From: UBA2942 sp045127535
Lineage (GTDB): Bacteria; Bacillota; Clostridia; Lachnospirales; Lachnospiraceae
DNA length: 64,000 bases
Direction of reading: 5' to 3'
Assembly: GCA_045127535.1 (NCBI GenBank)
Contig: JBGVQN010000006.1
Span: 1-64,000 of the forward strand
The notes below the pieces were generated by a model. That model was not told the DNA's origin. It was given only the letters and a program-made list of their open reading frames with translations, and searched no databases. Made by a program: the position numbers and the translations under genes. Positions 26,782-35,129 of the stretch are shown here, in pieces (position 1 is the stretch's first letter; each line of letters opens with the position of its first letter).

Positions 26782-27028
26782 CATTGTCTTATAGGCAATT
26801 GTGCAACGATATTCAACATCAGCTTTGGGAAGTAGCTGTAAGAAAATATTTCCTAAGCAGGACTCTTGAAAACGCCGGTACTTTAAATTTTGTGCCACAG
26901 GCACAAAATTTATTAGTACCGCTGCGTTTTCACCGAAGCGAGAGCGGGTCCTGCGTGAAAATATTTTCTTACAGCTACTTTCCAAAGCGTCCGTTAACGC
27001 ATTGCGCAAGTGCCTATTCATTGTATTA
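26782..27028. repeat. Palindromic mobile-like element, copy 2, with near-identical 10-bp flanking repeats
   Basis: 227 bp (26792-27018) between CATTGTCTTA (26782-26791) and CATTGTATTA (27019-27028). Ends are TAGGCAATTG and, reversed, ATAGGCACTTG. Core: AAACGCCGGTACTTT (26870-26884) and ATTAGTACCGCTGCGTTT (26912-26929), with inner hairpin AAATTTTGTGCC / GGCACAAAATTT. Outer arm segment AGTAGCTGTAAGAAAATATT pairs with ATATTTTCTTACAGCTACTT. Very similar to copy 3. Open frames that cross it on both strands are a by-product of the palindrome. Confidence 0.85.
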
Positions 27029-27117
27029 GTCAGGGATTTTTTGTGATCAGGCCTAATGCAAAAATCCTTCTTTTATAGATTAGACCCTGCCCTTAGGGCA
27101 ATGTCAATGCTTTTTTT

Positions 27118-27618
27118 CTATTTTATTTTTTCTGCTTCCAACCGCAGATCCAGAAACAGCCTGATCCATTCCGGCTCATGCTTCCAGGTCTCTGCCAAAG
27201 CTTTTAATCTTCTCTTGCCTACCCGCCTATCCATCACTGCAAACATCCGCACCAATGCATTCTGGCTTTCCAGGCTTTGCTCAATGCTTTGATTGTCATA
27301 TTCCGCAAAGGCAGTATAAAAGAACTGCTGATCAAATCCGCCCTTTTCCACAGCTGCCAGCCAGGATTCTTTCCAAAGAGCTGCACTGTCTGTCTCACTG
27401 CTTGTCTCTGTCAACTCCTGATAGCTCTCCCACTGCAGCTTTTGCAGTTTGAAATAATCGCTTTTCACGATCTCCACACCATCTAATAAAATTGCAGCAC
27501 GTCCTACGTGGTCAGGGGCATAACTATAGGAGGTTGCAAAATAGCTGATCCGGCCTTTTAGGGAATCAGCTAAATAATCATTTTCTAGTTTCTTTTTGGT
27601 TGTACTCCAGGTTGCCAT
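27118..27618 (-). CDS. Conserved hypothetical protein (SF0329-like)
   Basis: 166 aa. It opens MATWSTTKKKLENDYLADSL and has GRISYFATSY and GRAAILLDGVEIVKSD, a pattern I recognise from a small uncharacterised family sometimes labelled SF0329; its function is unknown. Soluble, charged, with no signal peptide or membrane segment. AAAAGGAAACG precedes ATG 27618. The next gene upstream ends 62 bp away on the same strand. Confidence 0.65.
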   Translation of the reverse strand: MATWSTTKKKLENDYLADSLKGRISYFATSYSYAPDHVGRAAILLDGVEIVKSDYFKLQKLQWESYQELTETSSETDSAALWKESWLAAVEKGGFDQQFFYTAFAEYDNQSIEQSLESQNALVRMFAVMDRRVGKRRLKALAETWKHEPEWIRLFLDLRLEAEKIK

Positions 27619-27680
27619 ACTATACGTTTCCTTTTGTTTTTAGCACTTTGTTATTATTTTTATTGTCTCATTCCGGTTTT

Positions 27681-28319
27681 CTATCCTCTCCGAATGGCTG
27701 GCTGAGCCATACGCAGCAACGCTTCCAGATCTGCCAGCTGTGCTCCGCTGTCTGCCAGACCATTTAAAATCACCTGATTCTGCATATTACGGATATCAAA
27801 GAAATAAGCTGCATTGAGCAGGTTTGCTGTGGTACTTGCTGTTTTGCAATAATTATAAGATACAATATCGCTTCTATGTATAAAACGATAGTGCAAATCT
27901 CCCATATTCACATATTTCATTCCCAAATAATCCTGTGTCAGAAAAATAGTAGTTTCAGTGCTTATTTTTACTTCCTTGATTGGAGCAGCACACATCTGCT
28001 GATCAAAAAGGACCACTTCTTCGTCACTGCCAAGTAAAGCCATTACGTCTTCTCTTGTCTGCTTGGTTACATCCTTTTTCTTACCTACATACATCATAAT
28101 CATTGCAAAGATCATGAGCGCTGCAAAGATTCCAATAAAATATACAATATAGTTCTGTCCTTGAGCAGCCTCACTGTCTCCATTCATCATTGCAAGTGCC
28201 AGGAATAATAACATCATTGCCGGAATCACAATTAATATGATTTTTTTCTTACTATTGCTGTCGTTTCGTTTGCTTTTTACTTCCTTTTCATATTGTTTCA
28301 ACCATACTGATTCTCTCAT
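27681..28319 (-). CDS. Membrane protein of unknown function
   Basis: 212 aa. A basic N-terminus (KEVKSKRNDSNSKKK), two hydrophobic segments (about 27-45 and 58-80), then a cytoplasmic C-terminal domain of ~130 residues (DVMALLGSDEEVVLFDQQM, TIFLTQDYLGMKY) reminiscent of PH-like folds; that comparison is only an impression. RBS GAAAGGTTG. Function cannot be stated. Confidence 0.6.
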   Translation of the reverse strand: MRESVWLKQYEKEVKSKRNDSNSKKKIILIVIPAMMLLFLALAMMNGDSEAAQGQNYIVYFIGIFAALMIFAMIMMYVGKKKDVTKQTREDVMALLGSDEEVVLFDQQMCAAPIKEVKISTETTIFLTQDYLGMKYVNMGDLHYRFIHRSDIVSYNYCKTASTTANLLNAAYFFDIRNMQNQVILNGLADSGAQLADLEALLRMAQPAIRRG

Positions 28320-28780
28320 TTTCTTTTCAACCTTTCTTTTATGCTTTTATCAAATAAAGACGGATTCTTTTCATACGTCATAGAAAAAGAAATATCCTTA
28401 TTATGTGTGGCTAACAATGTCATATACAGATTTCCAAGTATACAAGTCTCCTGATTTTCTCAGTAAAAAAGTAACATATAAAATTGTGTTAGAACTTGCT
28501 GCAGCATCACACAAATACAACATATCAACGATTTCTGCATCAAGTCCAGGATACAATACCCAAAATAATGCATTACAATAATGTAACTGGCATCTGTTAT
28601 AACATTTTATAGACAACTTCATCACATTCTATATTTAAAAACAACAATCACCCAGTTTTTCATTTAAAAAGCTCCTATCATTGAGTCAACTTGTGACAAT
28701 ATACTCAATGATAGGAGTCCCCAAATTATGCTTATACGGCTTTTTCTGAAACATAGTTCAGAAATTCATATACGCTAACT
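28320..28780. other. 460-bp intergenic region with leuD terminator
   Basis: AT-rich. The only clear element is the terminator at 28661-28717. A 74-codon minus-strand frame (28401-28625) has no RBS and no protein-like composition, so I do not call it. The remainder presumably holds the promoter of the membrane protein gene; no confident -35/-10 pair was assigned. Confidence 0.5.
28661..28717 (-). terminator. Terminator downstream of leuCD
   Basis: Perfect 15-bp inverted repeat (CTCCTATCATTGAGT at 28672-28686, its complement at 28703-28717), 16-base loop, followed on the minus strand by CTTTTTAAA. Lies 64 bp past the leuD stop. Confidence 0.8.
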
Positions 28781-29266
28781 TTATTTATTGTTAATATAAT
28801 TGATCAACCCTTCCGCTGCAATGATCTTCTGCATAAAAGGAGGGAATGCCTGCCCCTGGAAGGAGGTACCCTTTGTACGGTTATAAATCATACCGCTGTC
28901 AAAGTCGATCTCCACCTCATCCCCAGCTTCAATGCCCTTGGAAGCCTCCGGACACTCAATGATGGGCAGACCGATATTGATGGCATTGCGGTAGAAAATT
29001 CTTGCAAAGGTCTCTGCAATGACACAGCTTACGCCAGCAGCCTTAATGGCAATTGGTGCATGCTCTCTGGAAGAACCACATCCAAAGTTCTTATCTGCCA
29101 CAATAATATCACCCTTATTTACTTTGCTGACAAATTTCTTGTCAATATCCTCCATACAGTGCTTTGCCAGCTCTGCCGGATCGGAGGAATTTAAATATCT
29201 TGCCGGGATGATTACATCTGTATCTACATTGTCTCCATACTTAAATACAATACCTTTTGCCTGCAT
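28781..29266 (-). CDS. leuD: 3-isopropylmalate dehydratase small subunit
   Basis: 161 aa. Swivel domain of isopropylmalate isomerase in leucine synthesis. YGDNVDTDVIIPARYLN and the substrate loop FGCGSSREHAPIAIK are diagnostic; length fits the short LeuD of clostridia and archaea. GGAGGTGCGACC precedes ATG 29266. Starts 11 bp after leuC, so they form one operon. Confidence 0.95.
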   Translation of the reverse strand: MQAKGIVFKYGDNVDTDVIIPARYLNSSDPAELAKHCMEDIDKKFVSKVNKGDIIVADKNFGCGSSREHAPIAIKAAGVSCVIAETFARIFYRNAINIGLPIIECPEASKGIEAGDEVEIDFDSGMIYNRTKGTSFQGQAFPPFMQKIIAAEGLINYINNK

Positions 29267-29277
29267 GGTCGCACCTC

Positions 29278-30543
29278 CTATAATCCAAGTTCAGCAGGTC
29301 CGCTGATTTTTCCGGTTACTGCACTGGCTGCTGCAACAGCAGGGCTTGCCAGATAGATCTCGCTGGTTACATCTCCCATACGGCCTACGAAGTTACGGTT
29401 TGTGGTGGATACGCAGCGCTCATTTGCTGCCAGAATACCCATGTAGCCTCCCAGACAAGGTCCGCAGGTAGGTGTACTTACCACTGCGCCAGCCTGAATA
29501 AAGGTCTGCACCAGTCCTTCCTCGATCGCCTGCAGATAAATCTTCTGGGTCGCAGGGATCACGATACAACGCAGCCCCTTCTTTACCGGGAACTGCTTTA
29601 AGATAGCTGCTGCACATCTCAAGTCCTCGATATGTCCATTGGTACAGGAACCGATCACTACCTGGTCAATGGCGATCTCCGGCACCTCATCGATGGTGTG
29701 GGTGTTTTCCGGAAGATGTGGGAAGGATACCGTAGACTTTAAGGTACTTAAATCAATGGTGTATACTGCATCATATTCAGCATCCTCATCTGCCTCATAT
29801 ACCTTAAATTCCTTGGTGGAATGCTCCTTCATGTAAGCGATGGTCACATCATCTACAGGGAAGATACCATTCTTGCCGCCTGCCTCGATTGCCATGTTGG
29901 CAATGGTGAAACGGTCGTCCATGCTTAAATTGGCAATACCGTCACCCACAAACTCCATGGACTTGTAAAGAGCGCCGTCTACACCGATCATACCAATGAT
30001 ATGTAAGATCACGTCCTTACCGCTGATCCATGGCTGAGGCTTGCCGGTTAATACAAACTTGATTGCAGAAGGCACCTTAAACCATGCCTTGCCTGTAGCC
30101 ATACCTGCTGCCATATCGGTACTGCCCACACCTGTGGAGAATGCACCTAAGGCACCATATGTACATGTATGAGAGTCTGCACCGATGACTACATCACCTG
30201 CTACTACCAGACCTTTTTCCGGCAGCAGTGCATGCTCGATACCCATCTGTCCTACATCATAAAAATTGGTAATGTCATGCTTACCTGCAAACTGACGTAC
30301 ACATTTACAATGCTCTGCAGACTTAATGTCCTTGTTTGGCACAAAGTGGTCCATAACCAGAGCGATCTTGTCTTTGTCAAATACGCCTTCCTTGCTGAAT
30401 TTATCCATTTCATGAATCGCTACCGGGGAAGTGATGTCATTTCCCAGTACCAGACTCAAATCAGCCTCGATCAGCTGTCCTGCCTTTACCTCTGGCAAAC
30501 CTGCTGCAGAAGCAAGGATCTTCTGCGTCATTGTCATACCCAT
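29278..30543 (-). CDS. leuC: 3-isopropylmalate dehydratase large subunit
   Basis: 421 aa. Carries the [4Fe-4S] cluster; visible GADSHTCTYGALGAF, VIGSCTNGHIEDLR and TPTCGPCLGG provide the three cysteines. With LeuD it converts 2- to 3-isopropylmalate. GGAGGTAACTTT before ATG 30543. Divergent from a LysR gene. No T-box is recognisable in the ~250-bp intergenic region, so control is more likely by the LysR protein. Confidence 0.95.
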   Translation of the reverse strand: MGMTMTQKILASAAGLPEVKAGQLIEADLSLVLGNDITSPVAIHEMDKFSKEGVFDKDKIALVMDHFVPNKDIKSAEHCKCVRQFAGKHDITNFYDVGQMGIEHALLPEKGLVVAGDVVIGADSHTCTYGALGAFSTGVGSTDMAAGMATGKAWFKVPSAIKFVLTGKPQPWISGKDVILHIIGMIGVDGALYKSMEFVGDGIANLSMDDRFTIANMAIEAGGKNGIFPVDDVTIAYMKEHSTKEFKVYEADEDAEYDAVYTIDLSTLKSTVSFPHLPENTHTIDEVPEIAIDQVVIGSCTNGHIEDLRCAAAILKQFPVKKGLRCIVIPATQKIYLQAIEEGLVQTFIQAGAVVSTPTCGPCLGGYMGILAANERCVSTTNRNFVGRMGDVTSEIYLASPAVAAASAVTGKISGPAELGL

Positions 30544-30705
30544 AAAGTTACCTCCTATACAACGATTGCAAGCCCGTTTCCTCTATATACATTCCTGCTT
30601 TGCACAAAAAAGGACGCTTTTACCGTGGAAAACAAGACCTGCATTTCGCTTGCATTTGCATCGTGTGTTTTTTTCTGTTTCATTCTAACATGAGATATGC
30701 TATAA

Positions 30706-30734
30706 TTGAAATACATATTAAGAATACATATTAT
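30706..30734 (+). promoter_or_regulatory. LysR gene promoter overlapping 11-bp tandem repeats
   Basis: TTGAAA (30706-30711), 17-base spacer, TATTAT (30729-30734) on the plus strand. AATACATATTA occurs twice in it (30710-30720 and 30723-30733; period 13). On the minus strand a weaker leuC-type promoter (TTCAAT-N17-TAGAAT) overlaps the same segment. This fits a shared LysR-controlled switch region. Confidence 0.55.
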
Positions 30735-30799
30735 AACTATTATGAATAAAAGAAATAATAAGGGGTTGGAACCCCGAAAGCAAGTGTGAGGTGGATGTT

Positions 30800-31720
30800 A
30801 TGGAACAGAATCTTTCTTTGTATCGGATTTTTTATGCAGTGGCGGAGGCGGGGAATATTTCCCGGGCGGCCAGGGAGCTTTATATTAGTCAGCCGGCCAT
30901 TTCCAAAGCCATCAGCAAGCTGGAGGAGGGACTGAATACGACTCTGTTTTTGCGCAATTCCAGGGGGGTTACACTGACCAGTGAAGGGGAGATCTTGTAT
31001 AATCATGTAAAGAATGCTTTTGCAGAGTTGAGCTATGGAGAGAATGAGCTGTTAAAGATCCGTTCTTTGGGGATCGGGCATATCCGGATCGGGGTCAGTA
31101 CCACACTGTGCCGGTATATGCTGACGCCTTTTTTGAAGGAGTTTATCAGTACCCATCCGCACATTTCTTTTACCATTGAGAATCAGTCTTCCGGTGAGAC
31201 CTTGGCCATGCTGGAAAGTCAGTCTATCGATATTGGATTTATTGCCATGCCGCCCCAGAATAAGCGTATGGAGTTCTGGCCTATGATGGATATTGTGGAT
31301 ACGTTTGTGGCAGCGCCCAGCTATATGGAAAATCTGTATTTGAGAGCTGGTAAGGATACAGACTATTTTCAGACCGGCACCATTATGCTTCTGGATCAAA
31401 AAAATATGACACGTACTTTTATGGATAAGTATCTGAAGGAACAGCAGATCGATATTCATCATCTGATCGAGCTTTCTACCATGGATCTGCTCATTGAGTT
31501 TGCCAAAATTGGTGTAGGGATCGGTTGCTGCATCAAGGAGTGTGTCAGTAAGGAATTGGCATCTGGTGAACTGATCGAGCTGCCTGTTAAGGGGGATATT
31601 CCAAAACGTACCATTGGGTTTGTCATGTCTGCCAATGTAACACCCAATACTGCTACCAAGGAATTTATGGATTTTATACATCCGAAGCTGAAATTGACGG
31701 AACAGGGAGTCATCGAATGA
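30800..31720 (+). CDS. LysR-family transcriptional regulator, divergent from leuCD
   Basis: 306 aa from ATG 30800 (GAGGTGG upstream; the earlier ATG at 30791 abuts the RBS). HTH at residues ~5-60 (YAVAEAGNISRAARELYI, SQPAISKAISKLEEGL), followed by a periplasmic-binding-like effector domain (IRIGVSTTLCRYML...). Divergent placement against leuC suggests it regulates leucine synthesis, possibly with isopropylmalate as ligand; that is inference. Its stop overlaps the bioY start by 4 bp. Confidence 0.9.
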   Translation: MEQNLSLYRIFYAVAEAGNISRAARELYISQPAISKAISKLEEGLNTTLFLRNSRGVTLTSEGEILYNHVKNAFAELSYGENELLKIRSLGIGHIRIGVSTTLCRYMLTPFLKEFISTHPHISFTIENQSSGETLAMLESQSIDIGFIAMPPQNKRMEFWPMMDIVDTFVAAPSYMENLYLRAGKDTDYFQTGTIMLLDQKNMTRTFMDKYLKEQQIDIHHLIELSTMDLLIEFAKIGVGIGCCIKECVSKELASGELIELPVKGDIPKRTIGFVMSANVTPNTATKEFMDFIHPKLKLTEQGVIE

Positions 31721-32286
31721 AACTACATTACAAAAAAATCCCAAAAGGTGACTACCCCTCCCACACAGCCAATATGACAACCATGGCATTGTGTGTGACA
31801 ATTTTATGTATATTTTCCTATCTGGTAATCCCCCTTCCCTTTACTCCTATTGTACTAAGCTTACAAACCGTTATGATCAATCTAATCGGACTGCTTTTAA
31901 AGCCCAAGCATGCAGCCTGTGCCATACTGACTTACCTGCTCATGGGACTGATTGGACTGCCTGTGTTTTCAGGCGGTACCAGTGGACCAGAAAAACTGTT
32001 TGGGCCTGCCGGAGGATTTTATTTTGGCTTTCTGGTATCGGTAATTGTCATCAGTATGCTGAAGGGCCGAAAGAATCACTGGGTTCCATATGCCCTTATC
32101 ACCATTGGGGCAGGCATGCCCATTCAGCATCTGTTTGCTGTCATATTTATGTGTTTTCACAATGGGTTTCATATACAGGCGGCACTGCTGTCCGTATCTA
32201 TCCCTTTTATTCCGGGAGATATTTTGAAATGCCTGATTGCTTCCTTTCTTGGAGTATCCTTAAAGAAAGCGCTGCGGCATTCCTGA
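31717..32286 (+). CDS. bioY: Biotin transporter substrate-binding subunit BioY
   Basis: 189 aa, six hydrophobic helices. VIPLPFTPIVLSLQT and the LMGLIGLPVFSGGTSGPEKLFGP region (read as LMGLIGLPVFSGG then TSGPEKLFGP) with GGFYFGF are characteristic of BioY, the S component of ECF biotin transporters. Translationally coupled to the LysR gene (ATGA overlap). No EcfA/T genes nearby, so it likely uses a shared ECF module elsewhere. Why it is coupled to LysR is unclear. Confidence 0.92.
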   Translation: MKLHYKKIPKGDYPSHTANMTTMALCVTILCIFSYLVIPLPFTPIVLSLQTVMINLIGLLLKPKHAACAILTYLLMGLIGLPVFSGGTSGPEKLFGPAGGFYFGFLVSVIVISMLKGRKNHWVPYALITIGAGMPIQHLFAVIFMCFHNGFHIQAALLSVSIPFIPGDILKCLIASFLGVSLKKALRHS

Positions 32287-32308
32287 CCGTTCCTGATACC
32301 AACACTTT

Positions 32309-32968
32309 TTACAACAATGTAAATTGATTTCGTTCAAACAACAGCAGCCCCTCATCACGCATTTTACAAAGCTCATTGGACATGGCACTGCGATCTACAG
32401 AGAGAAAGTCTGCAAGCTGCTGACGGTTAAATGGAATGGTAAAGGTTCCACTGTGCTGCCGTCTGGCTTCTTCTGACAAATAAGAGATCAGTTTTTCTCT
32501 TGTGGAGCGCTTTGCCATATATCCAAGCTTCTGCAGCAGCTTCCGATTCTTTTCAGACATGGCATAAAACAGATTTTGTACCACCAGCCCATGAAATTTG
32601 CAGGCGGAGGAACACACCCTCAGGATCCTGCCTATATCAAAAAAGAGAACGGTGCTGTCCTCCACTGCTGCCACATCATTTAACAATGCTCCGCTGTCAG
32701 GTGCAGCATATGCTTCCCCAAACAGTTCACCAATGCCAATGCTGTGAACAATGCTTCGGTTGCCCCAATAGTCATCTCTTTGGATATGCAGGCTTCCTTT
32801 TACCAATACTGTGATGTCACTTACATAGTCTCCCTGACGAAATACATAGTCTCCCTTTTTGTAACTGCCTTGTCTTGCCCCCAGGCAGTGCAGCATGGCA
32901 CCTATTTCTTCCTCTCCCACTCCGGCAAACAGCTGGGTTTCCTTTAATACAGCAATATATTCTTTCAC
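32309..32968 (-). CDS. Crp/Fnr-family transcriptional regulator
   Basis: 219 aa, GTG start at 32968 with AAAGGGGATTT upstream. N-terminal cyclic-nucleotide-binding-like domain (YVFRQGDYVSDITVLVKGSL, GELFGEAYAAPDSG) and C-terminal winged helix (RQQLADFLSVDRSAMSNELC). No Fnr-type cysteine cluster at the N-terminus. Divergent from hcp, matching the common regulator-hcp arrangement (HcpR-like), so it probably responds to NO or redox state. GTTGT-AAAA-ACAAC at 32982-32995, just upstream of its start, is a candidate binding site. Confidence 0.85.
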   Translation of the reverse strand: MKEYIAVLKETQLFAGVGEEEIGAMLHCLGARQGSYKKGDYVFRQGDYVSDITVLVKGSLHIQRDDYWGNRSIVHSIGIGELFGEAYAAPDSGALLNDVAAVEDSTVLFFDIGRILRVCSSACKFHGLVVQNLFYAMSEKNRKLLQKLGYMAKRSTREKLISYLSEEARRQHSGTFTIPFNRQQLADFLSVDRSAMSNELCKMRDEGLLLFERNQFTLL

Positions 32969-33048
32969 AAATCCCCTTTCTGTTGTAAAAACAACCGCTT
33001 TCTTTGAACGATTTTATTATACTCACATCTGAAAGTCACTATTCTTTC

Positions 33049-33115
33049 CATCATCTGCTCACTGATGAACAGATGATGGTGCAATACACATACAAAAAAC
33101 GTGCAATTCATTGCA
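33049..33115. promoter_or_regulatory. Palindromes in the crp/fnr-hcp intergenic region
   Basis: CATCATCTG (33049-33057) is inverted at 33070-33078 (9 bp arms, 12-base centre), and TGCAAT-TC-ATTGCA lies at 33102-33115 just before the hcp RBS. A TATAAT for the regulator gene lies at 33021-33016 on the minus strand. These are candidate operators for the divergent pair; I cannot tell which is the true site. Confidence 0.4.
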
Positions 33116-33133
33116 TTTAAATGGAGGATCTCA

Positions 33134-34741
33134 ATGGAACAGAAAATGTTTTGCTTTCAATGTGAACAGACAGCAGGATGTAAGGGCTGTACAGGAGGCG
33201 CAGGGGTATGCGGCAAACAGGCAGATACTGCTGCACTGCAGGATCAGCTTACAGGGGCATTGATCGGACTTGCAAGGGCTGCCAAAATCCATCCACACCG
33301 GCTCACCCCCTCCACCCACACCATTGTACTGGAAGGTCTTTTTGCTGCCATTACCAATGTGAACTTCAACAACGACAGCATTTCTCGCTTGATACAGCGT
33401 GCAAAAGCTGAAAAGCAAAGGCTGATCTCTGGAGATTTGGGCTGCTCTGCTTCTCTGATCTCAACAAACGATTATGATATGAACTGTCTGTGGAATGCAG
33501 AGGAAGATATCCGTTCTCTGAAATCCCTGATCCTGTTTGGCATCCGGGGAATGGCTGCTTATGCGTATCATGCTGCTGTCCTTGGATATGGGGATGAAGA
33601 TATCAATCAGTTTTTCTATGAGGCGCTTTCTGCCATTGGTATGGAGGATTGGGGTATGAATGAGCTGCTTCCTGTTGTAATGAAGGTAGGGGAAATGAAT
33701 CTGAAATGTATGGCACTTCTTGATCAGTCCAATACTGAAACCTATGGCGATCCAACGCCTACAGAAGTGACCCTGACTGTAGAAAAAGGCCCATTCATTG
33801 TCATTAGCGGCCATGATTTGTATCACCTGAAACAGCTGTTAGAGCAGACCAGGGATACCGGCATCCATATCTATACCCATGGAGAAATGCTTCCGGCACA
33901 TGCATATCCGGAGTTTCAAAAATACCCTCATCTGAAAGGCAACTTTGGTACAGCCTGGCAGAATCAGCAAAAGGAATTTGCAGAGATTCCAGCTCCCATC
34001 CTTTTTACTACTAACTGCCTGATGCCGCCAAAGGCCAGCTATGCGGATCGTGTTTTTACCACTGAGATGGTATCTTATCCTGAGATCGTGCATATCGATC
34101 AGGATATGGATTTTTCACCGGTGATCCAAAAGGCATTGGCTCTTGGAGGCTATTCCTCTGATATGCAGTTTACCGGCATCAACGGAGGACATAAGGTTAT
34201 GACTGGCTTTGCACATCATACCATTCTCTCTGCTGCTGAGCAGGTGGTGGAGGCTGTGAAAACAGGTGCGATCAAGCACTTTTTCCTGGTAGGAGGCTGT
34301 GATGGTGCAAAGCCTGGACGCAGCTATTATACAGAGTTTGTAAAGCAGACACCTGCTGACAGCATCATTCTCACCTTGGGCTGCGGCAAGTATCGTTTTC
34401 ATGACCTGGAGCTGGGAAGTATAGGCGGTCTGCCGCGGCTGATGGATATGGGACAGTGCAATGACGCTTACAGCGCCATTCAGGTTGCAGTGGCGCTTGC
34501 AGATGCTTTTGGATGCAGTGTGAATGATCTGCCTCTGTCTCTGGTGCTGTCCTGGTATGAGCAAAAAGCAGTCTGTATCCTGCTGACCCTTCTGCATCTG
34601 GGGATCCAGAACATTTTCCTTGGCCCGTCCCTTCCGGCATTTGTATCACCAAATGTACTGCAGTTTCTGGTGGAGCAGTATCATATTACACCGGTGACCA
34701 CGCCGGAGGCAGATTTACAGAAAATTCTTGGGGTGCAGTAA
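33134..34741 (+). CDS. hcp: Hydroxylamine reductase / hybrid cluster protein Hcp
   Basis: 535 aa from ATG 33134 (GGAGGATCTCA). Reduces hydroxylamine and acts on NO, using a proximal [4Fe-4S] and a hybrid Fe-S-O cluster. MFCFQCEQTAGCKGC...GVCGK carries the N-terminal CxxC-type cysteines. Hybrid-cluster ligands are seen in NGGHKVMTGF-adjacent regions, TNCLMPP, GGCDGAKPGRSYY and LTLGCGKYRF. Divergent from a Crp/Fnr regulator. Followed by a strong terminator, so probably monocistronic. Cytoplasmic, anaerobic nitrosative-stress defence. Confidence 0.95.
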   Translation: MEQKMFCFQCEQTAGCKGCTGGAGVCGKQADTAALQDQLTGALIGLARAAKIHPHRLTPSTHTIVLEGLFAAITNVNFNNDSISRLIQRAKAEKQRLISGDLGCSASLISTNDYDMNCLWNAEEDIRSLKSLILFGIRGMAAYAYHAAVLGYGDEDINQFFYEALSAIGMEDWGMNELLPVVMKVGEMNLKCMALLDQSNTETYGDPTPTEVTLTVEKGPFIVISGHDLYHLKQLLEQTRDTGIHIYTHGEMLPAHAYPEFQKYPHLKGNFGTAWQNQQKEFAEIPAPILFTTNCLMPPKASYADRVFTTEMVSYPEIVHIDQDMDFSPVIQKALALGGYSSDMQFTGINGGHKVMTGFAHHTILSAAEQVVEAVKTGAIKHFFLVGGCDGAKPGRSYYTEFVKQTPADSIILTLGCGKYRFHDLELGSIGGLPRLMDMGQCNDAYSAIQVAVALADAFGCSVNDLPLSLVLSWYEQKAVCILLTLLHLGIQNIFLGPSLPAFVSPNVLQFLVEQYHITPVTTPEADLQKILGVQ

Positions 34742-34764
34742 AAGGCAGTACCTTGATCTTTTTT

Positions 34765-34798
34765 CACCGTGTATCAGAGCAGATACACGGTGCTTTTT
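34765..34798 (+). terminator. Rho-independent terminator of hcp
   Basis: 11-bp perfect stem (CACCGTGTATC / GATACACGGTG), six-base loop, then CTTTTTAT, 24 bp after the hcp stop. Confidence 0.93.
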
Positions 34799-35021
34799 AT
34801 ATAGGGTTTTCAAAAATGCTCCGTCTGTTTTGCTTTTTGATGCAAACAGACATCTGGTAGTGACAGTACGCTGCGAATCCTCACGCAGTTTCCAGACAAT
34901 AGATTGCCGGCAATAGACGCATCTGCATGCATACACATCTTACCACTTCTTATTTTGTATATCAAATTCTGCCTCTCCATAAAATAGAAACAAATACATA
35001 TGAATCATATTTTTGCGTCTA

Positions 35022-35081
35022 AAACAGTTTTTACTTGTATATAAACAGAAGTTTTTATTTCTATACAAGTATAAACTGTTT
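35022..35081. repeat. 20-bp inverted repeat upstream of the DUF4143 ATPase gene
   Basis: AAACAGTTTTTACTTGTATA (35022-35041) and its complement (35062-35081, 19/20) flank a 20-base centre. The rest of the 390-bp gap before the ATPase gene shows only the hcp terminator and this repeat, which ends next to a TTTACT-N17-TATAAT promoter (35081-35109). Either an operator or a cruciform/hairpin. Confidence 0.6.
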
Positions 35082-35129
35082 ACTTTTTGATACTTTTTCA
35101 GTATAATAAAGAAAACAGGAGGTGATTAA

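Noticed and set aside
26764..27029. Overlapping 81-85 codon frames on both strands across repeat copy 2 (and 52182-52471 across copy 3), similar to each other
   Set aside because: They run through the inverted repeat on both strands, have no RBS, and similarity simply reflects that the DNA elements are homologous; copy 1 does not keep the frame.
28401..28625. 74-codon minus-strand frame between the membrane protein gene and leuD
   Set aside because: No ribosome binding site, Cys/Tyr-rich composition unlike neighbouring proteins, no recognisable family.
30544..30790. T-box leader for leuC
   Set aside because: I looked for the AGGGTGG T-box sequence and specifier loop in the leuC leader and did not find them; too little room before the promoter.
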